A DNA stretch of 14,821 nt. Origin: Zoogloeaceae bacterium. Its GTDB lineage: Bacteria; Pseudomonadota; Gammaproteobacteria; Burkholderiales; Rhodocyclaceae. A model generated the notes under the pieces. It saw only the letters and a list, made by a program, of their open reading frames with translations, had not been told where the DNA came from and did not search any database. Both the position numbers and the translations under genes were made by a program. This document shows positions 1 to 6,424 of this stretch, piece by piece (positions within the stretch are counted from its first letter, which is position 1; every line of letters starts with the position of its first letter). The stretch lies in contig JAIRLE010000178.1 of the NCBI GenBank assembly GCA_031259605.1, positions 1 through 14,821 of the forward strand, written 5' to 3'.

Positions 1-17
1 AGTTAGTTTTACGATGA
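1..17 (+). repeat. 3' end of a third copy of the 172-bp dispersed repeat
   Basis: The first 17 bases match the inner end of the two full repeat copies (9527-9700 and 12266-12437). The shared pattern is AGT(T/G)AGTTTTACGATGAA, with one difference from the left copy. The contig begins inside this repeat, as expected if the repeat is multicopy and broke the assembly. The following stretch, 18-126, shows no credible gene and no recognisable fliN remnant, although fliN normally precedes fliO. Its only in-frame ORF from the repeat ATG (14-100, 28 codons) looks like chance. Confidence 0.7.
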
Positions 18-126
18 ATTCGCAAAACATGCGCCCGGCGGGCGCGACCGCGCTTTGCCGCAATGCCGATCCCCGAGCGCGGATCCCTGATGTAAGATAG
101 GCGCTCTTTTTCCATACCGTTTTCCC

Positions 127-549
127 ATGCGCGCCATCCTTCTCTTGCTCCTTGCCTTCTCAAGGTTCTCGTCGGCGACCGAAACCGGGGTGAATATTCC
201 ATCGGCGGGCTTTTTCCAGGCTTCGCTGGCGCTGGCGTTCATTGTCGGGCTGCTCTTCCTCCTCGCCTTCCTGGGACGCAAGTTCCTGGGCGGCAAGGGC
301 TTCGGACAAGGCGGACTGAAACTGCTGGGCGGCGTGGCGCTGGGGCCGCGCGAGCGCATCGTGCTGGTGGAGGCGGGAGAAACCCTGTTGGTGGTGGGCA
401 TCGTGCCGGGGCAAATCCGCACCCTGTACCGCATGCCCAAGAGCGAAGCCCATCTGGAAGACGCGCAGAACGCGCCGTCGCGTCCGTTGGCGCAGGGCTT
501 TGCTCAGGTTTTGCAAAAATTCGCCAGACCGCGTATCGATGAAAAATAA
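127..549 (+). CDS. fliO: Flagellar biosynthesis protein FliO
   Basis: A 140-aa protein matching FliO in size, layout and context. FliO is a small bitopic inner-membrane protein that helps assemble the FliP ring of the flagellar type III export gate. An N-terminal hydrophobic stretch (about 3-11) is followed by a clear transmembrane helix at about 32-49 and then the cytoplasmic domain. That domain has the family pattern GPRERIVLVEAGETLLVVGI at about 73-92. The gene overlaps fliP by 11 bases in another frame, which supports translational coupling. There is no strong Shine-Dalgarno before the ATG. Only 126 bases precede it, and they begin with a dispersed repeat rather than fliN. The call rests on the motif and on fliP following directly. 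Confidence 0.92.
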   Translation: MRAILLLLLAFSRFSSATETGVNIPSAGFFQASLALAFIVGLLFLLAFLGRKFLGGKGFGQGGLKLLGGVALGPRERIVLVEAGETLLVVGIVPGQIRTLYRMPKSEAHLEDAQNAPSRPLAQGFAQVLQKFARPRIDEK

Positions 550-1303
550 TCGCGCCCGTCTCACGCGTCCGTTGCTGGGTCTTGCGTTGTGCGCGTTGCC
601 GTGCCTTGCTCTGGCGCAGGCGGCGGGCGGCATCCCTGCTTTCAGCGCCGCGCCCAATCCGGACGGCGGCACCACCTATACGCTCACCATCCAGACGCTG
701 CTCATCCTGACGGCGCTTTCCTTCATCCCCGCAACCCTGTTGATGATGACCTGCTTCACCCGCATCATCATCGTCTTTTCCCTGCTGCGTCACGCGCTGG
801 GCACACAGACCGCGCCGCCGACGCAGGTGCTGGTCGGGCTGGCCCTGTTCCTCACTTTCTTCATCATGTCGCCGGTGATAGAACGCGTCTATAGCGAAGC
901 CTATCTGCCGCTTTCGGAAAGCAGGATCGATGTGATGGAAGCGGCGGATCGCGCCAGTGTGCCCGTCAAGGCGTTCATGTTGAAGCAGACGCGCGAATCG
1001 GATCTGGCGCTGTTCGTGCGCCTGGCCAATATCGAACGCCTGGAAAAGCCGGAAGACACGCCGATGCGGGTGCTGATTCCGGCTTACGTGTGCAGCGAAC
1101 TGAAGACCGCCTTCCAGATTGGCTTTGTGGTGTACATTCCTTTTCTGGTCATCGACATGGTGGTGGCGAGCCTGTTGATGTCGATGGGGATGATGATGAT
1201 GTCGCCGGTCATGGTGTCGCTGCCCTTCAAGATCATGCTGTTCGTGCTAGTTGACGGCTGGCAGTTGCTGATCGGCTCGCTGGTGAAAAGTTTTGCCGCA
1301 TGA
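539..1303 (+). CDS. fliP: Flagellar type III export gate protein FliP
   Basis: A 254-aa FliP, the pentameric core of the flagellar protein-export gate in the inner membrane. The ATG at 539 is preferred to an upstream in-frame ATG at 500 because it gives a clean cleavable signal peptide, typical of FliP: residues 1-26 with an ALA|Q site. The segment FTRIIIVFSLLRHALGTQTA, then APPTQVLVGLALFLTFF, is the diagnostic N-terminal FliP block. The C-terminal block includes ELKTAFQIGFVVYIPFLVID and the Met-rich MSMGMMMMSP segment, which in FliP forms part of the pore-closing methionine loop. About four membrane helices are visible. It overlaps fliO by 11 bases, and its TGA overlaps the fliQ ATG (ATGA), so translation is coupled. 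Confidence 0.97.
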   Translation: MKNNRARLTRPLLGLALCALPCLALAQAAGGIPAFSAAPNPDGGTTYTLTIQTLLILTALSFIPATLLMMTCFTRIIIVFSLLRHALGTQTAPPTQVLVGLALFLTFFIMSPVIERVYSEAYLPLSESRIDVMEAADRASVPVKAFMLKQTRESDLALFVRLANIERLEKPEDTPMRVLIPAYVCSELKTAFQIGFVVYIPFLVIDMVVASLLMSMGMMMMSPVMVSLPFKIMLFVLVDGWQLLIGSLVKSFAA

Positions 1304-1569
1304 ATATCGACACCGTTATGGAAATTGGCCGCCAGGCCATAGAAGCCGCGCTCATGCTGGCCGGGCCATTGTTGCTTGTCGCGCTGGCGGTGGGGTTGCT
1401 GGTGAGTTTTTTCCAGGCGGCGACGCAGATTAACGAAGCCACGTTATCCTTCATTCCCAAACTGGTCGCTGTGTTCGTGGTGTTGATCCTGGCTGGCCCG
1501 TGGATGTTGCAGACCATAATCGACTTCATGCGCAGAATGCTGGAGAGCATCCCAAATATCATCGGATGA
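1300..1569 (+). CDS. fliQ: Flagellar type III export gate protein FliQ
   Basis: An 89-aa protein of standard FliQ length. FliQ packs as a two-helix hairpin around the FliP/FliR gate complex in the flagellar basal body. Helices are visible at about 14-39 and 49-75. The family pattern GLLVSFFQAATQINEATLSF lies between them, followed by the PK motif that starts the second helix. The start codon overlaps the fliP stop (ATGA, 1300-1303). The stop TGA at 1567-1569 overlaps another possible ATG at 1566, which leads in frame into the unusual next gene. Nothing is missing compared with the family. Confidence 0.97.
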   Translation: MNIDTVMEIGRQAIEAALMLAGPLLLVALAVGLLVSFFQAATQINEATLSFIPKLVAVFVVLILAGPWMLQTIIDFMRRMLESIPNIIG

Positions 1570-1570
1570 C

Positions 1571-1577
1571 GGAAAGG
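1571..1577 (+). promoter_or_regulatory. Ribosome binding site deciding the start of the fliQ-fliR interloper
   Basis: GGAAAGG lies 6 bases before the ATG at 1584. This favours 1584 over the ATG at 1566, which overlaps the fliQ stop and has no comparable site. The 1584 start also gives a regular signal peptide. Confidence 0.6.
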
Positions 1578-1583
1578 TTTATC

Positions 1584-2408
1584 ATGCGCCGGACGCTTTG
1601 CATGCTGATTGTCGTGTTCTTTGGCTTTGTCCCGCCTGCGGATTTCGCGTATGCGCAAACGGAAAGGAAGGATGTGATGGATACAATGAATCGGCGAATT
1701 GGCGCGGCGATTTCCGCGATGCAAGGAGGCATGCCAGGTTTCGACGCCAACCGCCTGACCGTCAGATGGCCCGAAAAGCAATCCGGCGTGGGGGAATGGA
1801 TCACCCATTCGCTGGCGGAACAGCGGCTTCTGGAAGAAATCGAGCAAGGTTTCTGGGGTTGGGTTCCCGAACTCGCTCCTCTGGCCGGTCTCGATCTTGC
1901 CGAATTCGAAGCCTTTGCCAGCGATGTCAACGCACTCAAGACGCGCATTGAGCAGGAAGGCATACATGGCGTGCCGCCAAGCGAGGAGCGATTGTATACC
2001 CTCCTTTCTCCCGGGGATGTTCCCTATCTTTCCGTGCTCAACGCGACGCTGCAAGCACACGGCCTGGTCGTGGTCAGAATGACGGCAATTCAGGATTCGT
2101 GGCCGTATTTCTATCTGATTTGCCTCAAGAGTGACGCCAACGCCCATGCAGACCTGGAAAAAAGCTGGAAACCTTTTGGATTGCATTTGTATGACATCGC
2201 TCCCCCCTTGAGCCGCCGTGATGCCAACAGGATACTCGGGGAAAAAATCGCCAGGGCGGCAGAAACCCGCGAGGATCGCAGGGCGGAAGATGCCGCCGCG
2301 ATACAGGAACTGCTCGGCAAGCATTTTTTCGACGATCTGAAGAAAAAGGCGCGAGGAATTGCCGATGCGTTGAAACAGGAACTCCGGGATAACGGGCAGG
2401 AACCCTGA
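1584..2408 (+). CDS. Secreted (probably periplasmic) protein of unknown function between fliQ and fliR
   Basis: I do not recognise this 274-aa protein with confidence. Residues 1-24 form a good Sec signal peptide: an Arg-Arg start, a hydrophobic core LCMLIVVFFGF, and an AYA|Q cleavage site. The mature part is soluble. A Trp/Glu-rich segment (62-100, with GEWITHSLAEQ and GFWGWVPELAPL) is followed by an alpha/beta-looking middle (about 136-206, with LLSPGDVPYLSVLNATLQAH and SWPYFYLICLK). A highly charged helical tail (about 208-272) could form a coiled coil. From memory the middle recalls DUF6630-type proteins, but this is a weak guess. It is co-oriented with the fli genes, starts 14 bases after fliQ and ends 20 bases before fliR, so it is almost certainly co-transcribed with them. 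fliQ and fliR normally adjoin, so this is an insertion. A flagellar role is only inferred from position. Confidence 0.85.
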   Translation: MRRTLCMLIVVFFGFVPPADFAYAQTERKDVMDTMNRRIGAAISAMQGGMPGFDANRLTVRWPEKQSGVGEWITHSLAEQRLLEEIEQGFWGWVPELAPLAGLDLAEFEAFASDVNALKTRIEQEGIHGVPPSEERLYTLLSPGDVPYLSVLNATLQAHGLVVVRMTAIQDSWPYFYLICLKSDANAHADLEKSWKPFGLHLYDIAPPLSRRDANRILGEKIARAAETREDRRAEDAAAIQELLGKHFFDDLKKKARGIADALKQELRDNGQEP

Positions 2409-2428
2409 GACCTTTTTGCCGCTCCCGC

Positions 2429-3211
2429 ATGATTACGCTCACCTCCGCCCAGATTGACCAGTGGATTACCGCGTTCTTCTATCCGCTGACGCGCATTCTC
2501 GCGGTCGCGGCGACCGCGCCTTTCTTGAGCAACGCCGCCATGCCCCGGCGGGTGCGCCTGATACTGGGCATTGCGCTCACCTTCGCCATCATCCCCATCC
2601 TGCCGCCCATGCCCGCCGTCATACCCGCGTCCGGCGTGGGGCTATGGATCATGGCGCAGCAAATCCTGATCGGCGTCGGCATGGGCTTTTCCATGCGGAT
2701 CGTTTTTTCCGCCATCGACATGGGTTCGGCGGTCATTGCCTTTCAGATGGGGCTGGGATTTGCCAACTTTTATGACCCGCAGAATACCTCGCAGACCTCG
2801 GTGCTCTCCAATTTCATGACCCTGATTGCCACCTTGCTGTTTCTCGCACTGAACGGACATCTGATTTATTTTTCCGTACTGGCGCAGAGTTTTACCGCCA
2901 TTCCGGTAAGCGCCACGCCGCTGGCGGCTTCCAGTTGGGAACTGCTGGCGAAGATGGGCGGACGGATCTTTTCCGTGGGACTCTTGCTGGCGTTGCCGGT
3001 GGTGGTCATCATGATGATGACCAATCTGGCGCTGGGTGTGCTGAACCGTGTCGCGCCGCAGTTGCACCTTTTCGCCATCGGCTTTCCCGTCACCCTTTCC
3101 CTGGGATTCATCAGCATCGGCGTCATGAGCCATTACCTTGCCGTGCCGCTGGAGCAGATGTTCAACGACGGTCTGCGCGCCATGCTCTATTTCGCCCTGC
3201 CGCCGCCGTAG
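2429..3211 (+). CDS. fliR: Flagellar type III export gate protein FliR
   Basis: A 260-aa FliR, the subunit that completes the FliP5-FliR1 export-gate helical assembly. The N-terminus (about 1-50) has the family pattern with FFYPLTRILAVAATAPFLS. The centre holds GFSMRIVFSAIDMGSAVIAFQ and GLGFANFYDPQNTSQTSVLS, a hallmark FliR block. Several hydrophobic helices run through to about 240. The C-terminal segment LNRVAPQLHLFAIGFPVTLS is also diagnostic. The ATG lies 20 bases after the unknown gene's stop and lacks an obvious Shine-Dalgarno, so coupling to the upstream gene is possible. flhB does not follow; the operon ends at a hairpin at about 3251-3287. Confidence 0.96.
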   Translation: MITLTSAQIDQWITAFFYPLTRILAVAATAPFLSNAAMPRRVRLILGIALTFAIIPILPPMPAVIPASGVGLWIMAQQILIGVGMGFSMRIVFSAIDMGSAVIAFQMGLGFANFYDPQNTSQTSVLSNFMTLIATLLFLALNGHLIYFSVLAQSFTAIPVSATPLAASSWELLAKMGGRIFSVGLLLALPVVVIMMMTNLALGVLNRVAPQLHLFAIGFPVTLSLGFISIGVMSHYLAVPLEQMFNDGLRAMLYFALPPP

Positions 3212-3243
3212 CGCCCTGGTCTTCCGCGCCCCCGCCCATCGTC

Positions 3244-3294
3244 AAAAAAACAAAACCCGACGGCCAATCGCGGCACGTCAGGTTTTGGTTTTTG
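3244..3294. terminator. Bidirectional intrinsic terminator between fliR and the phasin genes
   Basis: Arms CAAAACCCGACG (3251-3262) and CGTCAGGTTTTG (3276-3287) pair at 11 of 12 positions around a 13-base loop. An A-run (3244-3250) lies on the left and a T-rich stretch (GGTTTTT) on the right. It can therefore stop fliR transcription on the plus strand and phasin transcription on the minus strand, whose genes converge here. Confidence 0.85.
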
Positions 3295-3310
3295 AAGGCG
3301 CGGTTATCGG

Positions 3311-3859
3311 CTATTTCTTGGCGCTTTTCCGGGTTGCCGCCGTGGCGGCATGGGTGGTGGCGGAGATCGCCTTGAAGTTGGCTTCCGTGATGGCGTTGGC
3401 CTGTTGCGAAAAGTCGTTGAGCCGGTCGAAGAAACGGCTGGACGCATCCATCAGGGTCTTCACGGTCGCGGCGACGACATCGCCGCCGGGCGCGGCGCTG
3501 GTCTTGTCCAGCGTGGCGGCGGTGTTTCTGGAAATCTGTTCATACTGGCCTTCGGCGATGGCAGTGACATCCTTCTGGAAAGCGGTGGCCACTTCATAGA
3601 CATCGCGGACATAGTTCATGCTCTTTTCCAGAAGAGGCTGGAACAAACTGACATTGGCGCGCGTGAATTCGGAAGCATCCTTGATGGACAGAAGCTGCTG
3701 GGCGCTGGTCACGACATCACCCAGAAAATCACGGGCCGCCGCCACATTGATCGCCGTCAGCCGTTCCGCGCCATTGCAGGTGGAGCGAATCAGGGGCAAC
3801 AGGGTGTCCGCGCCAATTTTCTGGGCTGCGCTCAGTTGCTCAAAATTGGGTGTATTCAT
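3311..3859 (-). CDS. Phasin family protein, distal copy
   Basis: A 182-aa protein of the short phasin family (PF09361 type). Phasins coat polyhydroxyalkanoate granules and limit their size. It is almost wholly helical and has no Cys beyond one near residue 29. The N-terminal domain (about 5-105) has the typical layout: NFEQLSAAQKIGADTLLPLI, then GAERLTAINVAAARDFLGD, and the LLSIKD / YVRDVYEVA pattern. The tail is Ala/Thr-rich and ends in basic RKSAKK. It is a paralogue of the upstream gene at 3955-4512, with the same architecture (AERL/AERV, V.D.Y/V.SVYE) but strongly diverged. The start ATG has only a weak purine stretch (GAGAGAGA) before it. It lies 95 bases after the first phasin gene, behind a hairpin, so it may be made at a lower level or from its own promoter. 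No PHA synthase gene is in the window. Confidence 0.88.
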   Translation of the reverse strand: MNTPNFEQLSAAQKIGADTLLPLIRSTCNGAERLTAINVAAARDFLGDVVTSAQQLLSIKDASEFTRANVSLFQPLLEKSMNYVRDVYEVATAFQKDVTAIAEGQYEQISRNTAATLDKTSAAPGGDVVAATVKTLMDASSRFFDRLNDFSQQANAITEANFKAISATTHAATAATRKSAKK

Positions 3860-3899
3860 GGGTCTCTCTCTTGCGAATCATGGATAAAACAGCACAAAA

Positions 3900-3940
3900 C
3901 CCCTCCATGACCCTTGCGGGATACGGAGGGGAATTTTTTT
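3900..3940. terminator. Hairpin between the two phasin genes, terminator or attenuator
   Basis: CCCCTCC (3900-3906) and GGAGGGG (3925-3931) form a perfect 7-bp stem around an 18-base loop. On the minus strand, the direction of the phasin genes, the stem is followed by TTTTGTGCTGTTTT. On the plus strand it is followed by AATTTTTTT. It lies right after the proximal phasin stop, so it probably stops most transcripts there and lets some continue into the distal copy. Confidence 0.65.
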
Positions 3941-3954
3941 ACGCGGGAGAAGAA

Positions 3955-4512
3955 TTATTTCTTCTTGGGCGCGGCGGCAACCGTTGCGCCAACTGCCTTG
4001 ACCGTGGCGTTGGTGGCGGCGGCAACATTGGCTTCCGCGATTTCGGAAACCTGCTTGGCGGCCTTGTTCAGGCTGTCGAAGGCGGAATTGGTGGCGGCAA
4101 TGGCGGAACGCACGGCAGCCACGGCGACATCGGAACCCACTGGCGCGGATTTGCTCAGCTTTTCCGCCAGTTGGGCGGATTGCTTTTGCCAGTCGGTGAA
4201 GGCGGAGGTCAGTTGCTTGACCAGCGCGTCCTTGGTCAGATCGGTGATTTCATAGACACTGCGAGTATAGGCCACGGCCTTTTCCACGCTGGGTTGCGCC
4301 AGAGAGGCTTGCAGGGACAGGACTTCCTGCGGATCCTTGACGCCAATGACGGCCTGGGCGTTGGCTACGGAATCTTCCAGCACGGAACGCACTGTGTTGA
4401 GGTTCAGCGCGGCAACACGCTCGGCGGAATCCAGGGCGATGGTAGACAGGGACAGCAGGGAATCGATGGCAGCGCGGCTGCTGGCAACGAATTGTTCGGG
4501 AGATGCAGTCAT
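3955..4512 (-). CDS. Phasin family protein, proximal copy
   Basis: A 185-aa phasin (PF09361 type) predicted to bind the surface of PHA granules. The N-terminal domain starts with ASPEQFVASSRAAIDSLLSL, followed by DSAERVAALNLNTVRSVLED, the GVKDPQEVLSLQ segment and AYTRSVYEI, in the order seen in this family. The C-terminus is Ala/Thr/Val-rich and ends in PKKK. The ATG at 4512 is chosen over an upstream one at 4548 because AAGGAG (4522-4527) sits 9 bases before it and residue 1 then starts the phasin domain. A near-consensus promoter lies about 70 bases upstream, so this is probably the strongly expressed copy. The distal paralogue follows on the same strand. Confidence 0.92.
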   Translation of the reverse strand: MTASPEQFVASSRAAIDSLLSLSTIALDSAERVAALNLNTVRSVLEDSVANAQAVIGVKDPQEVLSLQASLAQPSVEKAVAYTRSVYEITDLTKDALVKQLTSAFTDWQKQSAQLAEKLSKSAPVGSDVAVAAVRSAIAATNSAFDSLNKAAKQVSEIAEANVAAATNATVKAVGATVAAAPKKK

Positions 4513-4559
4513 GGTGTAAAACTCCTTGAAAATATTTCTGGAATGCAAAAAATGGTTGA

Positions 4560-4576
4560 ATGTTGCAACGCAACAT
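4560..4576 (-). promoter_or_regulatory. Candidate operator at the phasin transcription start
   Basis: ATGTTGC (4560-4566) and GCAACAT (4570-4576) form a perfect 7-bp inverted repeat with a 3-base spacer. It begins about 7 bases downstream of the -10 box, so it would cover about +1 to +17 of the transcript. In PHA-producing bacteria the repressor PhaR binds TGC/GCA-containing sites at phaP promoters, so this is a plausible PhaR operator. That assignment is inference, as no phaR gene is in the window. Confidence 0.55.
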
Positions 4577-4583
4577 TTGCAGG

Positions 4584-4611
4584 ATTATAGGAGTTGTCGC
4601 ACCAATGTCAA
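4584..4611 (-). promoter_or_regulatory. Sigma70-type promoter of the phasin genes
   Basis: Read on the minus strand, TTGACA (4611-4606) and TATAAT (4589-4584) are both perfect consensus hexamers, separated by 16 bases. The predicted start is near 4577, giving a leader of about 65 bases to the proximal phasin ATG. It is by far the best promoter in the window. Confidence 0.85.
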
Positions 4612-4686
4612 CCCTTGTCACACACTTGCGTAGCGATGCCCTTGCTCGGCCAAAAGACGTCGCTTCCACGCCATGTAAGCCTCTGT

Positions 4687-5295
4687 TTACGGGGATTCTG
4701 GCACGATCAGTTCCGGCGCGTCCTTGAGTTGCAAGACCTCCGGGGGTACCGATCCGGCATCGGGTTCGTCTTCTGGCGCGGACTTGTTTCTGGGCTGGAT
4801 GACGACCTGTACGCGCGGCGGTGCAGCATCCCCGGCATGACCGTCGCCTGCGGTCGCCAGATAGCGTTCGGCAATGGCGTCGTACCAGATGTAGTCGCCG
4901 CGCAACTGATCCGCGCCGCTTTTCACCCAGGCGCGATGGAAAAATTCGGCCACTTCCGTGCGCGTATCGTATTCGATGCGTTCGGCCTCGCCTTCCATCC
5001 ATTCCTCGCGCCCTTCGCGCTTCTGCTTGAAGCGCGCCAATCCGCCCGGCCCGGCAAAGGCGACGCCGCGCCGGAAGCCCGCCGCGTCTTCCGTCACCAC
5101 GATTTTGTCGGAATGGATTGTCAGCGTCCCTTGCGTGAGCACCACATTGCCTTCCAGCGTCTGTACCCGCTTGAGATCGTCGATGGCGATGCGGTTGGCT
5201 TCCAGGGCGATGGGTTTGTCGCGATCCGCTTTTTCGGCGCGAACGGGACTGACGAATAACAGGAAGACAAAGAAAAAAAACGCAAGACGAAGCAT
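4687..5295 (-). CDS. lptA: LptA-like periplasmic LPS transport protein
   Basis: A 202-aa LptA/OstA-family protein, the periplasmic bridge that carries lipopolysaccharide between LptC and LptD. Residues 1-20 form a textbook signal peptide (Phe-rich core, VRA|E cleavage). The OstA-type beta-jellyroll follows: PIALEANRIAIDDLKRVQTL, then EGNVVLTQGTLTIHSDKIVV, and later EWMEGEAERIEYDTRTEVAE with LRGDYIWYDA. The extra acidic, proline-containing tail (about 158-202) is common in betaproteobacterial LptA. A TTG at 5325 that overlaps the lptC stop (TTGA) is also in frame. The ATG at 5295 is preferred for its signal peptide and the GGAAAAA just upstream. lptB is expected next but is not present. No terminator is obvious in 4612-4686. 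Confidence 0.9.
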   Translation of the reverse strand: MLRLAFFFFVFLLFVSPVRAEKADRDKPIALEANRIAIDDLKRVQTLEGNVVLTQGTLTIHSDKIVVTEDAAGFRRGVAFAGPGGLARFKQKREGREEWMEGEAERIEYDTRTEVAEFFHRAWVKSGADQLRGDYIWYDAIAERYLATAGDGHAGDAAPPRVQVVIQPRNKSAPEDEPDAGSVPPEVLQLKDAPELIVPESP

Positions 5296-5321
5296 AATAT
5301 TTTTCCGGAAATCAGTAGGGT

Positions 5322-5921
5322 TCAAGGATTCTGGACACCGGGTTTTGCCTTGCGCAGATATTCGCCGCGCACATTGCTTTTCAGCATAAAGGTAGACTGA
5401 TTGTTATCTACTTGCAGTCCCACGCCGGAAATCCAGTTTTCGCCCTGGGTGATGCGCACCGGATGTTGGTTGAAGGCTCTGCCCTCATCCGGCAGCACGA
5501 CAAGCTCTGGCGTGCGGGCAATCAGCGCGGGGTTGTCGGCAAAGGCCACGCGCGTCAGCACCACGTCTTCTTGCACCAGCACCCGCTTGCCCTGTTCGGT
5601 GATGATCGCTGACTTGCCGTTCAGGGTGATTTCCGGGGATTTGGGGCGATACGCGGTCAGGCGCGGCATCCGCACGTGGCTGCTGTCGTCGTCCGGGTAA
5701 TGTTCCATGTAGTCGGCGACGAGCCGGTAGCGCAAACTGCCGTTGGCGTCGAAGCGCGACACGACGAAATTTTCGGCGCTGGCGTCTGGGCTGTGGCGCG
5801 GACGTTCATCCTCCCGCGCTTGTGGCGGACTGGCGCTTTCCTTCAGCCAGAAGGTCAGCGCGGCGATGCCGATCAGCGCCAGCAGCGGCAACAGATTGGC
5901 GACGTTCAGCCTGCGGATCAT
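5322..5921 (-). CDS. lptC: LPS export ABC transporter periplasmic protein LptC
   Basis: A 199-aa LptC, anchored in the inner membrane by one N-terminal helix (about 9-25). It takes LPS from the LptBFG extractor and hands it to LptA. After the anchor comes a Pro/Asp/Arg-rich linker, then the family's beta-jellyroll: ENFVVSRFDANGSLRYRLVA with DYMEHYPDD, a run of strands (ITLNGKSAIITEQGKRVLVQ), and a C-terminus with WISGVGLQVDNNQSTFMLKS. Length is normal. Its ATG overlaps the kdsC stop (ATGA, 5918-5921) and its TGA is followed directly by lptA, so the group is one tightly coupled operon. Confidence 0.93.
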   Translation of the reverse strand: MIRRLNVANLLPLLALIGIAALTFWLKESASPPQAREDERPRHSPDASAENFVVSRFDANGSLRYRLVADYMEHYPDDDSSHVRMPRLTAYRPKSPEITLNGKSAIITEQGKRVLVQEDVVLTRVAFADNPALIARTPELVVLPDEGRAFNQHPVRITQGENWISGVGLQVDNNQSTFMLKSNVRGEYLRKAKPGVQNP

Positions 5922-6424
5922 GGATCTTCGCGCCCTTCTCGCGCCGCCAGGATGAAGTCACAGACTTCGCGCACCGCGCCTTCGCCGCCCCTGGCAGCAG
6001 TGACAAAACCCGCTTCCGCCAGCGCCCGCGCATGCGCATTGGCGGGCGCGGCGGCAAAACCGGCGGCGCGCAACACCGGCAGATCGATCATGTCGTCCCC
6101 CATGTAGCCCACGCTTTCCCAGGAAAGATGCAGTTGCGCCAGCAACGCGTTCATGCAGGCGAGCTTGTCGGAGACACTCTGGAAGAGATAGGGAATCTCC
6201 AGATCCCGCGCCCTTGCCGCCACCGCGCCGGAAACACGCCCAGTGACGATGGCCAGCCCGATTCCGGCCTGTTGCAGAAGGCGCAGACCCTGGCCGTCCT
6301 GGGTATTGAAGGCCTTGATTTCCTGTCCGGTGTCGGTGTAATACAGCCGCCCGTCGGTCATCACGCCGTCGATGTCGAAGGCCATGAGTTCGATTTTGGC
6401 GGCGCGGGCAAGCAGTTCCGTCAT
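5918..6424 (-). CDS. kdsC: 3-deoxy-D-manno-octulosonate 8-phosphate phosphatase
   Basis: A 168-aa HAD-superfamily phosphatase of the capless KdsC type. It removes phosphate from Kdo-8-phosphate to give Kdo for the LPS inner core, in the cytoplasm. HAD motif I is MAFDIDGVMTDGRLYYT, with nucleophile Asp17 and acid/base Asp19. Motif II is the Thr in IVTGRVSG, followed by the conserved Lys87. The Mg-binding acidic pair is in YMGDDMIDLPVL (Asp110/111). The KdsC-specific C-terminal pattern RGGEGAVREVCDFIL is intact. The ATG at 6424 overlaps the kdsD stop by one base (TGATG). An upstream start would put the N-terminus inside kdsD. Confidence 0.96.
   Translation of the reverse strand: MTELLARAAKIELMAFDIDGVMTDGRLYYTDTGQEIKAFNTQDGQGLRLLQQAGIGLAIVTGRVSGAVAARARDLEIPYLFQSVSDKLACMNALLAQLHLSWESVGYMGDDMIDLPVLRAAGFAAAPANAHARALAEAGFVTAARGGEGAVREVCDFILAAREGREDP

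Noticed and set aside
14..100. A 28-codon ORF starting at the ATG in the first repeat fragment
   Set aside because: It is short, has no family signal and no supporting context other than the repeat. It is kept only as part of the repeat observation.
91..126. Sigma28-like flagellar promoter before fliO
   Set aside because: A TAAG lies near 93, but no GCCGATAA-like -10 box occurs at the right distance.
1233..2324. A 363-codon minus-strand frame across fliP end, fliQ and the unknown gene
   Set aside because: It is antisense to three plus-strand genes, two of them certain. No signal, domain or ribosome site supports it.
5296..5325. TTG start for lptA overlapping the lptC stop
   Set aside because: It is possible, but the ATG at 5295 gives a proper signal peptide and has GGAAAAA just upstream.
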